From positions 1-31,796 of IMG/VR virus record IMGVR_UViG_3300036770_006474: 31,796 nt of DNA, one strand, 5' to 3'. Position numbers and translations under genes: made by a program. Below the pieces are notes generated by a model that did not search any database, was not told the origin of the DNA, and worked only from the letters and a program-made list of their open reading frames with translations. Source of the DNA: a virus. This document shows, piece by piece, positions 24,036-30,970 of this stretch. The stretch's first letter is position 1; each line of letters begins with the position of its first letter.

Positions 24036-25345
24036 CAATAACGATAGGTTTCTGCTTTGTACGGACCTTGCACAGCAACACCGATGTAGTCGGCCTGTTC
24101 CTGCGTGAGTTCTGTAAGCATGGCACCTATTTTACCAAGATGCAACCGAGCCACTTCCTCGTCGAGATGTTTTGGCAACACGTAAATCTCGCCTGGTGTA
24201 TATGCCGCATGATTCTGCCACAGTTCGATTTGGGCAAGGACCTGATTGGTAAACGAGTTTGACATCACGTAACTGGGATGGCCAGTGGCGCAGCCTAGAT
24301 TTACCAGGCGTCCTCGGGCCAAGAGAATGATCCTCTTACCGTCAGGCCAGATCACATGATCCACCTGGGGTTTGATTTCTTCCCAGGAAAGATCCGACAA
24401 GGCAGCCACATCGATTTCATTGTCGAAGTGACCGATGTTGCACACGATGGCCTGGTCTCGCATGAGATCCATGTGTGCGCGAGTGATCACATCCACATTG
24501 CCTGTGGCGGTCACGAAGATGTCAGCCTTGTCGGCTGCGTAATCCATTGTGACAACACGATAGCCTTCCATGGCGGCTTGCAGGGCGCAGATGGGATCTG
24601 TTTCAGTGATCCAGACCTGTGCTGACAGGGCACGCAGGGCCTGTGCTGACCCTTTGCCCACATCGCCGTAGCCCGCCACCACTGCGACCTTGCCAGCGAT
24701 CATCACATCGGTGGCACGCTTGATGCCATCCACCAGGCTCTCACGACAGCCGTAGAGATTGTCAAATTTTGACTTTGTGACAGAATCATTCACATTGATG
24801 GCCGGGATCGGCAGTTCTTCACGGGCTGCACGCTCACGCAGTCGCAGGATGCCTGTGGTGGTTTCTTCGCTAACACCCAGGATACCTGGCACCAGTTCGG
24901 GGTACTTGGTAAAAATGCGATCAGTGAGATCATGACCGTCGTCCAGGATGAGGTTGGGCTGCCAGCCTTCAATGGTCTGGTCGATGCACCACCAGTATTC
25001 TGATTCAGTCTCGCCTTTCCAGGCCCATACCGGAATGCCAAGGTCTGCGATGGCCGCGGCAGCATGATCCTGTGTGGAAAAGATGTTGCAGGAACTCCAG
25101 CGCACCTCTGCACCCAGAGCCACCAAGACCTTGATCAGCACAGCAGTCTGGATTGTCATGTGCAGACTGCCCACGATGCGAGCACCTCGGAGAGGTTGTT
25201 GGTCGAGGTACTTGTCGCGCACTGCCATGAGGCCAGGCATCTCAGTCTCAGCGATAGCGATTTCTCGGTGTCCCCAGGCGGCGAGACCAATGTCGGCCAC
25301 TTGGTACTGTGTTCGGGGTGTGATCATGGATATGGTATTTGTCAT
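24035..25345 (-). CDS. ahcY: S-adenosylhomocysteine hydrolase
   Basis: A 436-residue enzyme that splits S-adenosylhomocysteine into adenosine and homocysteine, removing the inhibitory by-product of methylation. Family blocks are intact: [46 protein letters not shown], the NAD site [18 protein letters not shown], and a C-terminus ending KAETYRY as in other bacterial enzymes. The length fits the family's usual 430-470 without a large insertion. I take the ATG at 25345; a TTG at 25366 and an ATG at 25327 are alternatives. No strong ribosome site is seen. Two methyltransferase-like genes (12244 and 17448) could feed it. The gene has the GC-rich composition of the backbone and is rare in phages. 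Confidence 0.95.
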   Translation of the reverse strand: MTNTISMITPRTQYQVADIGLAAWGHREIAIAETEMPGLMAVRDKYLDQQPLRGARIVGSLHMTIQTAVLIKVLVALGAEVRWSSCNIFSTQDHAAAAIADLGIPVWAWKGETESEYWWCIDQTIEGWQPNLILDDGHDLTDRIFTKYPELVPGILGVSEETTTGILRLRERAAREELPIPAINVNDSVTKSKFDNLYGCRESLVDGIKRATDVMIAGKVAVVAGYGDVGKGSAQALRALSAQVWITETDPICALQAAMEGYRVVTMDYAADKADIFVTATGNVDVITRAHMDLMRDQAIVCNIGHFDNEIDVAALSDLSWEEIKPQVDHVIWPDGKRIILLARGRLVNLGCATGHPSYVMSNSFTNQVLAQIELWQNHAAYTPGEIYVLPKHLDEEVARLHLGKIGAMLTELTQEQADYIGVAVQGPYKAETYRY

Positions 25346-25363
25346 AGATGTATGTATGATGCA

Positions 25364-25386
25364 CAAATATCTTTTTGAAATATTTG
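25364..25386. repeat. inverted repeat between divergent genes
   Basis: CAAATAT (25364-25370) and ATATTTG (25380-25386) form a perfect 7-nt inverted repeat with a 9-nt spacer, in the 64-nt gap between the SAH hydrolase and the divergent endonuclease gene. It could be an operator for either gene or simply AT-rich flanking DNA carried with the endonuclease. No T-run follows the right arm, so a classic terminator is unlikely. Confidence 0.35.
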
Positions 25387-25409
25387 CTCACTTGGCCAGA
25401 TAGGTAGTT

Positions 25410-26036
25410 GTGGTAAATAAAAGCGTGAAAACATTCAAACCAACCTATCTTTACATAAAACAGTGTAGAAGCACTGGACTCAAATATTTCGGCAAAACCA
25501 TAGCCAAAGATCCTATAAAATACAAAGGATCAGGCAAATACTGGATTAGGCATATCAATCGGCATGGCAACAATGTAGAAACAATATGGTATAAATTATT
25601 TACGGACAAAGACGAACTTGTGCGCTTTGCCACGCAGTTTTCAAGTCAAAACAACATCGTTGAATCATCCGAATGGGCTAATTTAAAAATAGAAGACGGC
25701 TTATGGGGAGGCGGTGTAAAGGGCCTTAAGTTAGGACCCATGAGCGATGATCATAAAGAAAAAATTAGCAAATCAGTTAAACGAAAGTTGATTGAATCCG
25801 GGTGGGTACCAAAGCCTGCAAAAGTTGTCGATCCTGATGGAAGAAAGTGGAAGCAGCAAGCAAAAGAAAAATTGTCGGAAACCAGGAAAGGAAGAACACC
25901 CTGGAATAAAGGTAAATCAATAGGCAGTTATATTGAGAATCGGAAACGCTGCGACCGATGTAATAATTACTTCGCACCTTATACCTTACGTAGATGGCAC
26001 GGAGACAAATGCAAAAGCGCTGCTTTTGGAGATTGA
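25410..26036 (+). CDS. free-standing GIY-YIG homing endonuclease
   Basis: A 208-residue protein and the only plus-strand gene. The GIY-YIG core appears as PTYLYIKQCRSTGLKYFGKT (11-30) followed by IKYKGSGKYWIRHINRHG. Two NUMOD3-type DNA-binding segments follow (MSDDHKEKISKSVKRKL and TRKGRTPWNKGKS), then a C-terminal four-ligand zinc ribbon, RCDRCNNYFAP plus WHGDKC. This is the usual phage SegA-like layout. The probable start is GTG at 25410 after TAGGTAGTT; a GTG at 25425 is possible. It is AT-rich, opposite to all neighbours and convergent with the gene at 26082, as expected for a mobile insertion. It does not interrupt a recognisable gene, so there is no sign of an intron. Confidence 0.93.
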   Translation: MVNKSVKTFKPTYLYIKQCRSTGLKYFGKTIAKDPIKYKGSGKYWIRHINRHGNNVETIWYKLFTDKDELVRFATQFSSQNNIVESSEWANLKIEDGLWGGGVKGLKLGPMSDDHKEKISKSVKRKLIESGWVPKPAKVVDPDGRKWKQQAKEKLSETRKGRTPWNKGKSIGSYIENRKRCDRCNNYFAPYTLRRWHGDKCKSAAFGD

Positions 26037-26081
26037 GGTAGCGAATCAAAATCTCCGGGCAGCAGCCGCCCACACGCAACC

Positions 26082-26321
26082 TTACGGTCCTAAGGTGGTG
26101 TTCTTGAGAGCATGATATATCTCTACCTGCTCTATCAGGCGTTGTAGTTCTGGATCTGTTTCTGCGGCCTCAAAGATGTCTCGCCAGAGTTGGCTGCGCA
26201 GGACTTTTTTGCGCAGAGGTCCTTCTCGGACCAGTTCGCGTTGGTTGGTTCCGGCTCTGCGCCGATATAGGGTGTCACCGCGGTCGGGTGATTCGTACAC
26301 ATATACTGTGGAGTCGCTCAT
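26082..26321 (-). CDS. small conserved phage-type hypothetical protein
   Basis: A 79-residue hydrophilic protein: STVYVYESPDRGDTLYRRRA, then LWRDIFEAAETDPELQRLIE. The first half resembles small T4-like phage proteins with a short beta-hairpin; no function is known. Its ATG overlaps the stop of a 26-codon frame by 4 nt (ATGA). It is the last gene before the convergent endonuclease gene. Confidence 0.65.
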   Translation of the reverse strand: MSDSTVYVYESPDRGDTLYRRRAGTNQRELVREGPLRKKVLRSQLWRDIFEAAETDPELQRLIEQVEIYHALKNTTLGP

Positions 26322-26398
26322 GCTGGTGAGTAAGGATTGCGTGGCAGGTCAGTGCCGTCGTCTTCGGGCCAAACAGGATATCTATCGATGCCGGTCAT
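26318..26398 (-). CDS. 26-residue coupled microprotein
   Basis: A short frame, MTGIDRYPVWPEDDGTDLPR and six further residues, fits exactly between two genes. Its ATG overlaps the stop of the gene at 26395 by 4 nt (ATGA) and its stop overlaps the next ATG (26321) in the same way. This chain of overlaps, matching the rest of the operon, and the sensible acidic/proline-rich peptide are the evidence. A longer frame upstream is a shadow of the neighbouring gene. The function is unknown. Confidence 0.5.
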   Translation of the reverse strand: MTGIDRYPVWPEDDGTDLPRNPYSPA

Positions 26399-26700
26399 TT
26401 CCGTGGCGCTGTTGATACTCTGACCGGAGCCTTTCCACTTCCGCCAGTGGACTTGCCCGGACGACCTGCTGCTCGCTGCGCAGAGCGCTTTCGAGAAACT
26501 GCACTCTTCTTCTCTGCAGCAGACATTGAGCGAGCCTTTGCTGCTGGAACACACTTCGCATAGCCACGCTGTTCTCCTGAAGTTCCGCACTCTGGGTGCT
26601 TGCCATCTTTCTTGCGACCGATGTTGACCCATTTCTGGCGGAACCACTTGCGCAGCCCGCCTTGGTATGCACCATCCATTATAAACTCATGTGCTCGCAT
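26395..26700 (-). CDS. small basic phage protein with M-R-A-H-E-F N-terminus and Ser/Lys/Gly-rich tail
   Basis: A 101-residue, very basic protein. After MRAHEFIMDG it has LRKWFRQKWVNIGRKKDG, HPECGTSGEQRGYAKCVPAA and a tail with KSTGGSGKAPVRVSTAPRK. This is a recurrent phage-type architecture that I recognise from aquatic T4-like phages; no enzymatic role is known. The charge suggests DNA binding, and the N-terminus is shared with three other small proteins (27370, 30288, 30769), like a capsid-targeting tag. GAGAGA precedes the ATG, with a late-promoter-like box 20 nt upstream. Confidence 0.8.
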   Translation of the reverse strand: MRAHEFIMDGAYQGGLRKWFRQKWVNIGRKKDGKHPECGTSGEQRGYAKCVPAAKARSMSAAEKKSAVSRKRSAQRAAGRPGKSTGGSGKAPVRVSTAPRK

Positions 26701-26720
26701 GGTCAATGATCTCTCTAGGA

Positions 26721-26728
26721 TATTTATT
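26721..26728 (-). promoter_or_regulatory. possible T4-type late promoter box
   Basis: Minus-strand AATAAATA, seven of eight matches to TATAAATA, overlapping the stop codon of the upstream gene and 20 nt before the ATG at 26700. The spacing leaves a short leader with a GAGAGA ribosome site. Chance occurrence is possible. Confidence 0.3.
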
Positions 26729-27368
26729 CGGTAGCCGTGCCACGATAGAACCAGGCATCGTCGCCGCCCGCTGACCATTTGGCACGATTCTCCACAGAGT
26801 AGGTTTCGGTGGGGATCTTGAAGTCTGGCGTCTTCAACTGAGCCGGCACCAGGCTCACATCGTACCACAGGCAACGATTGTTGGGTTGGCAGGCAAACTG
26901 GCCATTGTCCAGGCGGATAAAATTGTAACTCTTGTGTTCCTGCACGCCTTCTGTGAAGGTCACATCTAGGCGATTGTGATCCGGTGCGGCAAAGTCCACT
27001 GTGAACAGATACTGGCCGAAATGGAACTCTCGATCCTTGCCATAGTATTTGACCTTGAGTCCGCGCAGGTTCGATTTTTCAATCACGGCCATGTCATAGC
27101 CCAGGCAGTCCCAGATCTGCAGGTGATCCAGTTCATGATAGTGACCGTCGTCTGGCTTTTTCCATACATAGGCAGATATGGGCAATTTGTCGTAGAGCGC
27201 GCCGTAGTCCGTGAGCATGCATTCTATGCGGAAGGCCTGGCCTTTGATGGCCTTGACAGTGACCCAGTAACAGGGCTCCAGTTCGCCGTGGCCTTGTTCA
27301 TGATTGTACAGGAATTCCCTGCGCACGAAACACTTGATGGGTGGGATGTTGGCAACCAGGAATGCCAT
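26724..27368 (-). CDS. conserved phage-type hypothetical protein (probable structural)
   Basis: A 214-residue beta-rich protein with no signal peptide. Blocks such as FVRREFLYNHEQGHGELEPC, DKLPISAYVWKK and CQPNNRCLWYDVSLVP look constrained and are of the type found in aquatic T4-like phages. I know no assigned function; the location among other likely virion proteins suggests a structural or assembly part. The start lies one nt after the stop of the preceding gene. Confidence 0.75.
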   Translation of the reverse strand: MAFLVANIPPIKCFVRREFLYNHEQGHGELEPCYWVTVKAIKGQAFRIECMLTDYGALYDKLPISAYVWKKPDDGHYHELDHLQIWDCLGYDMAVIEKSNLRGLKVKYYGKDREFHFGQYLFTVDFAAPDHNRLDVTFTEGVQEHKSYNFIRLDNGQFACQPNNRCLWYDVSLVPAQLKTPDFKIPTETYSVENRAKWSAGGDDAWFYRGTATE

Positions 27369-27369
27369 G

Positions 27370-27651
27370 CTAGAGACCCGAGGCTGCTATGGCAGCACCC
27401 TTGTCGAAACTGGCGCTGCGGCTCAGGGGTGTGCGGCGATTGCGCTGCCACCATTCATAGCCGGCCCTGTGGCCGGAACAGTCCTGGGTGCATTGGCTTC
27501 CTTTAAAAGTCAATTCTGCCAGTTGTTCTTCGTCGGTTTTTTTCCTGCCGGCACAATAAGCACGTTGGCTGAAGCCACGCGGACGTTTACAATTTATTGA
27601 TCTTTTGTATCGGGTGGACCACTTCTCGGAAACAAATTCCAAGGCACGCAT
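27370..27651 (-). CDS. small Cys-rich phage protein with M-R-A-x-E-F N-terminus
   Basis: A 93-residue basic protein. MRALEFVSEKWS is followed by two Cys-containing blocks common in T4-like phages of aquatic hosts: INCKRPRGFSQRAYCAGRKK and CTQDCSGHRAGYEWWQRN, with a final Ser/Ala segment ending in SFDKGAAIAA. Four Cys in two pairs may bind metal. The role is unknown; the N-terminus matches the other M-R-A proteins here. The ATG follows the stop of the 27653 gene by one nt (TGACATG). Confidence 0.75.
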   Translation of the reverse strand: MRALEFVSEKWSTRYKRSINCKRPRGFSQRAYCAGRKKTDEEQLAELTFKGSQCTQDCSGHRAGYEWWQRNRRTPLSRSASFDKGAAIAASGL

Positions 27652-27652
27652 G

Positions 27653-29119
27653 TCAGTCTTTCTTGGGCTTGCCCATGCGCCAGCCACCACCCTTGCTCTT
27701 GTACCACTTGGCAGCCCAGGCATTGGCATAGGCCGATGGATACACATTAAACTTGGATCGCGCAGCACTCTTGGCCCTGCTCCACAGTTCAGGATTGGTG
27801 GGCTGGGGTTTCTTCTTGGCTTCGTCCAGTTCTGAACGCACTGAGTAATCTACGTCAATGTCTCGGACTTCACGACCTTGCTTTTCAAAATGCTTCCGGA
27901 TCTGATCTCGGAATCCTTCATCCGAAGTGATGCGCACTTTTTTTTCTGTGCCATCATCCAAGGTCACAGTGGCCACATGATATTCGCCATCACGCAGGCT
28001 CTCAGTGGTCACTGCGGTGCCCTTGCGCTGTTTGAGTTGTGTGAGCATGGCTTCCAGGCGTTCGATGTCGGCTTCCTCCATGTCGTTTTCAGCATCCAGG
28101 CGCGCGATGTCTGATCGATCCTGTGCCTGCTGGCCACGGAAATCCAGGATCAAGGCTTCGAGATCATTCTGTGCCTGTGGATTGCGGGCGCGCAACAACT
28201 GCAGGATTCGATCGATCCTGGCAGTGCTTCTCCGGCCGGAGTGTGCTTTGCGGCCGTGATGTGCCTGTGTTTCGCTCAGTCGCGATATGCGTCCCTGTTC
28301 GATGTCAGCAGACGCCCGTGCGGATTCAAAGTCCATGAAGTCGGTATGACTGCCATCGTCAAAGGTCACGCGGAAACGGAACGCACCCGCAGGACGCTCG
28401 CGTTCGATGTCCCGCATGGTCAAACGGTCACGCATCGAGGGCGGAATATCGCTGGGTTTCATGCCTTCCTTGACGCTTTGTTTTACAGCATATTTGAGTT
28501 CATCCATGGCTTCTTCAAAACTGTCGTAGCCACTGAGATCCGTGCCTGAAGCATAGTGCCTCATGTAGTACTGGCCCACACCGGGACTGCTTTCACGATC
28601 GATGCCGATTTCGCCTACGGGCTCACCATTCTTTTTGACAATCTTGCGTTGTTGATCAGCATGGCCTTCGGCTGCACCTTGCTTTTTAAGTTCAGATTCA
28701 AGTTGATGGATTTCTGATTTGACATCGGCTAGGCTTAGTCGGCCACTTTCTAACGCACGCTTGATGCTATTTTTAGTGTTGACCATGTCGGTCACTGAAT
28801 GGTTGTTCACATCGCCTAACAGTTCTGCGTATAATCCAGAATAGAAATCATTGTTGTCATTGTTCCCGGAGCCTTCCGCCACACCTTGTATCAAGGCCTG
28901 CACCGCTTCTATGATGTCTGACTGGAAGTCAGGGTCTCTCAGGTAAAAACGCACCCGCACCGCACTCATGCCCTGGTCGCTCAACACCCGGCCAGTGGCA
29001 GCCAGGATCTCACGCTCAGTGGCCTCACTGGGGTCGGGGTGTACTTGGCGCAGCACCTCAACCACGCGCTGGGCCGTGCTGTCCTCACCGGTGGCTTCAA
29101 AAAGTTGATCTAATATCAT
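27653..29119 (-). CDS. DUF5872-type phage protein with possible prohead-protease sites
   Basis: A 488-residue, highly charged protein. The N-terminus reads MILDQLFEATGED; the middle has Gln/Glu/Arg-rich helices (around 280-360, probable coiled coil) and KVRITSDEG repeats; the end, after SELDEAKKKPQPTNPELWS, has SAARSKFNVYPSAYANAWAA then KWYKSKGGGW, the DUF5872-like block common in T4-like aquatic phages. LFE|A and LDE|A match the T4 gp21 cleavage rule (L/I-x-E before A/G/S), so the N-terminal tag and the C-terminal domain could be released during head maturation. The start follows the previous stop by one nt. It is probably an internal or scaffold-associated protein; the exact role is unknown. 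Confidence 0.8.
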   Translation of the reverse strand: MILDQLFEATGEDSTAQRVVEVLRQVHPDPSEATEREILAATGRVLSDQGMSAVRVRFYLRDPDFQSDIIEAVQALIQGVAEGSGNNDNNDFYSGLYAELLGDVNNHSVTDMVNTKNSIKRALESGRLSLADVKSEIHQLESELKKQGAAEGHADQQRKIVKKNGEPVGEIGIDRESSPGVGQYYMRHYASGTDLSGYDSFEEAMDELKYAVKQSVKEGMKPSDIPPSMRDRLTMRDIERERPAGAFRFRVTFDDGSHTDFMDFESARASADIEQGRISRLSETQAHHGRKAHSGRRSTARIDRILQLLRARNPQAQNDLEALILDFRGQQAQDRSDIARLDAENDMEEADIERLEAMLTQLKQRKGTAVTTESLRDGEYHVATVTLDDGTEKKVRITSDEGFRDQIRKHFEKQGREVRDIDVDYSVRSELDEAKKKPQPTNPELWSRAKSAARSKFNVYPSAYANAWAAKWYKSKGGGWRMGKPKKD

Positions 29120-29120
29120 G

Positions 29121-29861
29121 TCAGGCTTCTTCTATGTAGTCCGCAGACTCTGCTGCTGATCTGCGCCGGGCACAGAACATCTCTACTGCCATGGTGGCTT
29201 CATCGAGATTAGGGAATCGGGTCTTGCTTTGTTTGTTCTTGATCGACACACGGAAACCGTCGTCTTCGTTGCCGGTGATCTTGATCTCGTGTCCGTCATT
29301 GGTTTTAAGAGTTTTTACGGCCTTGATCTGATCGATGTCTTTGGGAATCTTGTCTTTGAGATCGGGGTCTTGCTTGATGGCCTTGGCCACATCCTGCAGG
29401 TAGTCTCCCAGGCGCCGCTTCATGGTATCCAAGACATCTTCCGTGGCAGTTTCCTGTGCTTCTGCGAAAGGTCTGCGATCCTGCATCTCATCTCGATCGC
29501 CTCCGCGATCTCGCAGTTGGTCATGCACCATGTTCACATAGGCTGACACGTCTGATGACCCGATTTCTTCCCAATCTTCACCTTCGGTTACATCATCTAT
29601 AACCTGCATCAGGAACTCCACGCCATAGCGCATGATCCATTCCGGATGCTGATTCACGATCCTGCGCGTGACAGCCCGGGCCATGGGATTCACATCTTCT
29701 TCGCCTTCGCCCACGAGATAGCCACGGGTGGCATTGCGACCAGGATAAGGACCGCTGAGTTGTGGGCTGGTGTCTGCAGGGCGGAACAAGGCCGGCAACT
29801 GCTTCACGCTCTTCTGTGCGGCATCGAGATTTTCTAGGATGGTATAGATGTCGTGGCTCAT
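29121..29861 (-). CDS. phage-type hypothetical protein (probable structural/internal)
   Basis: A 246-residue acidic protein. Residues 55-130 (NPMARAVTRRIVNQHPEWIM and WEEIGSSDVSAYVNMVHDQL) form helices; the C-terminal part (TNDGHEIKITGNEDDGFRVS) is beta-rich and resembles a segment of the next protein (VRITSDEGFRD), so the two may be distantly related. It ends ADYIEEA. No family is recognised. Its ATG overlaps the Dps stop by 4 nt and its stop lies one nt before the DUF5872-type gene. Confidence 0.75.
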   Translation of the reverse strand: MSHDIYTILENLDAAQKSVKQLPALFRPADTSPQLSGPYPGRNATRGYLVGEGEEDVNPMARAVTRRIVNQHPEWIMRYGVEFLMQVIDDVTEGEDWEEIGSSDVSAYVNMVHDQLRDRGGDRDEMQDRRPFAEAQETATEDVLDTMKRRLGDYLQDVAKAIKQDPDLKDKIPKDIDQIKAVKTLKTNDGHEIKITGNEDDGFRVSIKNKQSKTRFPNLDEATMAVEMFCARRRSAAESADYIEEA

Positions 29862-30301
29862 TCGCGGTCTTCTTTGAGATAGGCCTTCATCATCCAGCCA
29901 TGCTTGCCTTGTGCATCGATGCGGCTGGCCAGGAAGTCCATGATGCCTTGCTGATTCTCTGCTTCGGCGGATGCAAAGCAGGTGTTGAGAAGATCGATCA
30001 AGGTCTGATTGTCGGCCAAGAGTTCTGTGAGCATGAGTCGGGCCCTGGGCACTCGAGTCTGTCCTGGTATCTGTGTGAGTTCAGCGAAACGCTCAAAACT
30101 GCCCGGGGTGTAGTCGCCCAGGATGCGGATGAATTCGGCTGTTTGGTCTATGCCGTTCTCAAACACTTCGTCATAGATTTTGCGGAAGAATTTGTGCAGT
30201 TGGCCAAAGTCTGATCCCTCCACGTTCCAGTGGAAGAACTGGGCCTTGATCACATAGGCATACTGTGTGGCCAAAAGTGTTTTCAAATCATCCGCGAGCA
30301 T
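29858..30301 (-). CDS. dps: Dps-like ferritin-family protein
   Basis: A 147-residue protein from the ATG at 30301, with GGAA 6 nt upstream; a GTG at 30328 would add nine residues without a better site. FFHWNVEGSDFGQLHKFFRK and GIDQTAEFIRILG reproduce the Dps ferroxidase region: H24, H36, D52 and E56 correspond to E. coli H51, H63, D78 and E82, with one extra residue between H36 and D52 and no clear match to D67. Dps forms 12-subunit shells that store iron and protect DNA; it also binds DNA. The phage copy could protect the replicating or packaged genome. It overlaps the M-R-A-H-E-F gene by 14 nt and the next gene by 4 nt. Confidence 0.88.
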   Translation of the reverse strand: MLADDLKTLLATQYAYVIKAQFFHWNVEGSDFGQLHKFFRKIYDEVFENGIDQTAEFIRILGDYTPGSFERFAELTQIPGQTRVPRARLMLTELLADNQTLIDLLNTCFASAEAENQQGIMDFLASRIDAQGKHGWMMKAYLKEDRE

Positions 30302-30464
30302 GTTGTTTCCGTTTCTGTACAGGTGCACTGTTCTGATATTTAGCAGGTTTTGCTGATAGTTGTCGGCTTATCATCGTGCCCAGGGGCTGCGCCACCACGG
30401 CCATGGCGCCTGCGGTAGTGGTGCCTGCTAACGATTCTTCTCTTAGGAATTCATGTGCTCTCAT
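30288..30464 (-). CDS. small M-R-A-H-E-F protein
   Basis: A 58-residue protein, MRAHEFLREESLAGTTTAGA then an Ala/Gly-rich hydrophobic segment and a basic end (QKRKQHARG). The hydrophobic part might cross a membrane but is short of a full helix. It shares its N-terminal tag with three proteins (26395, 27370, 30769). It overlaps its neighbours by 14 nt on each side, typical of coupled genes here. The function is unknown. Confidence 0.65.
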   Translation of the reverse strand: MRAHEFLREESLAGTTTAGAMAVVAQPLGTMISRQLSAKPAKYQNSAPVQKRKQHARG

Positions 30465-30750
30465 CTTCGATCCAGATAGTGCTGCCTTTTTTGATCCATG
30501 TGGCAGGACCATGTTCGATCCTGTGATTCCTGGTACGGAACTGGCTAAGACTGGGTCCCACAGACTCTACCCTTACGGCATATTTGCCTGGCTCAGCCTG
30601 GATCTGCAATATCTCCTGCAAGTGCTGATCGGTCCAGATCCAGGTACGTTCCGTGAAAAGTTCGTCGTTCACGAACACCCTGTACACAGGAGGCAAGCCT
30701 TCCCAGTCACAGTCGATGTCAAACACAGCGCGAACGTAAACAGTTTCCAC
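30451..30750 (-). CDS. conserved phage-type hypothetical protein (beta-sandwich-like)
   Basis: A 99-residue protein with alternating strands: TVYVRAVFDIDCDWEG, YRVFVNDELFTERTWIW, LQEILQIQAEPGKYAVRVE. The pattern suggests a small beta-sandwich such as a virion decoration or carbohydrate-binding domain, but this is only a fold impression. The only usable start is GTG at 30750; there is an in-frame stop upstream and no clear ribosome site. It overlaps the next gene by 14 nt. Confidence 0.65.
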   Translation of the reverse strand: METVYVRAVFDIDCDWEGLPPVYRVFVNDELFTERTWIWTDQHLQEILQIQAEPGKYAVRVESVGPSLSQFRTRNHRIEHGPATWIKKGSTIWIEDEST

Positions 30751-30768
30751 GCTGTATTTATGGGTAGA

Positions 30769-30969
30769 TTATGTTCGGAGTTCGCGCGGTTGGCCCACCA
30801 ACACATTGGCGTCGCCGTATTGCTGGCGCACGATCCTGCGAGCCTGCTCCGGATTGCGGGCCATCACGGTGCTGTCCATGTGCTGGGTGTAGCCTTTTTG
30901 TTTAAGACGCAGCCGCACTGCATAGGTTTTTAACTTTGCAGTGTGGCTGAGGAAATCCTGTGCTCGCAT
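30769..30969 (-). CDS. small phage-type protein with M-R-A-Q-D-F N-terminus
   Basis: A 66-residue basic protein: MRAQDFLSHTAK, then YAVRLRLKQKGYTQHMDSTV and MARNPEQARRIVRQQYGDA ending with GQPRELRT. The second half looks like a small strand-helix module seen in aquatic T4-like phages, role unknown. The ATG is one nt after the stop of the membrane protein gene (TAACATG). The N-terminal tag is shared with three nearby proteins. Confidence 0.7.
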   Translation of the reverse strand: MRAQDFLSHTAKLKTYAVRLRLKQKGYTQHMDSTVMARNPEQARRIVRQQYGDANVLVGQPRELRT

Positions 30970-30970
30970 G

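Noticed and set aside
25346-25409. The GIY-YIG gene marking a self-splicing intron
   Set aside because: The genes on both sides have complete ends and face the other way, so nothing is split by the insertion.
26037-26081. A terminator between the convergent endonuclease and the 26082 gene
   Set aside because: The only hairpin seen, GGGC with GCCC, has a 4-nt stem and no T-run on either strand.
30755-30762. CATAAATA as a late promoter for the gene starting at 30750
   Set aside because: It lies only 5 nt before the GTG start, so transcription would begin inside the gene; it would fit only if the gene started further downstream.
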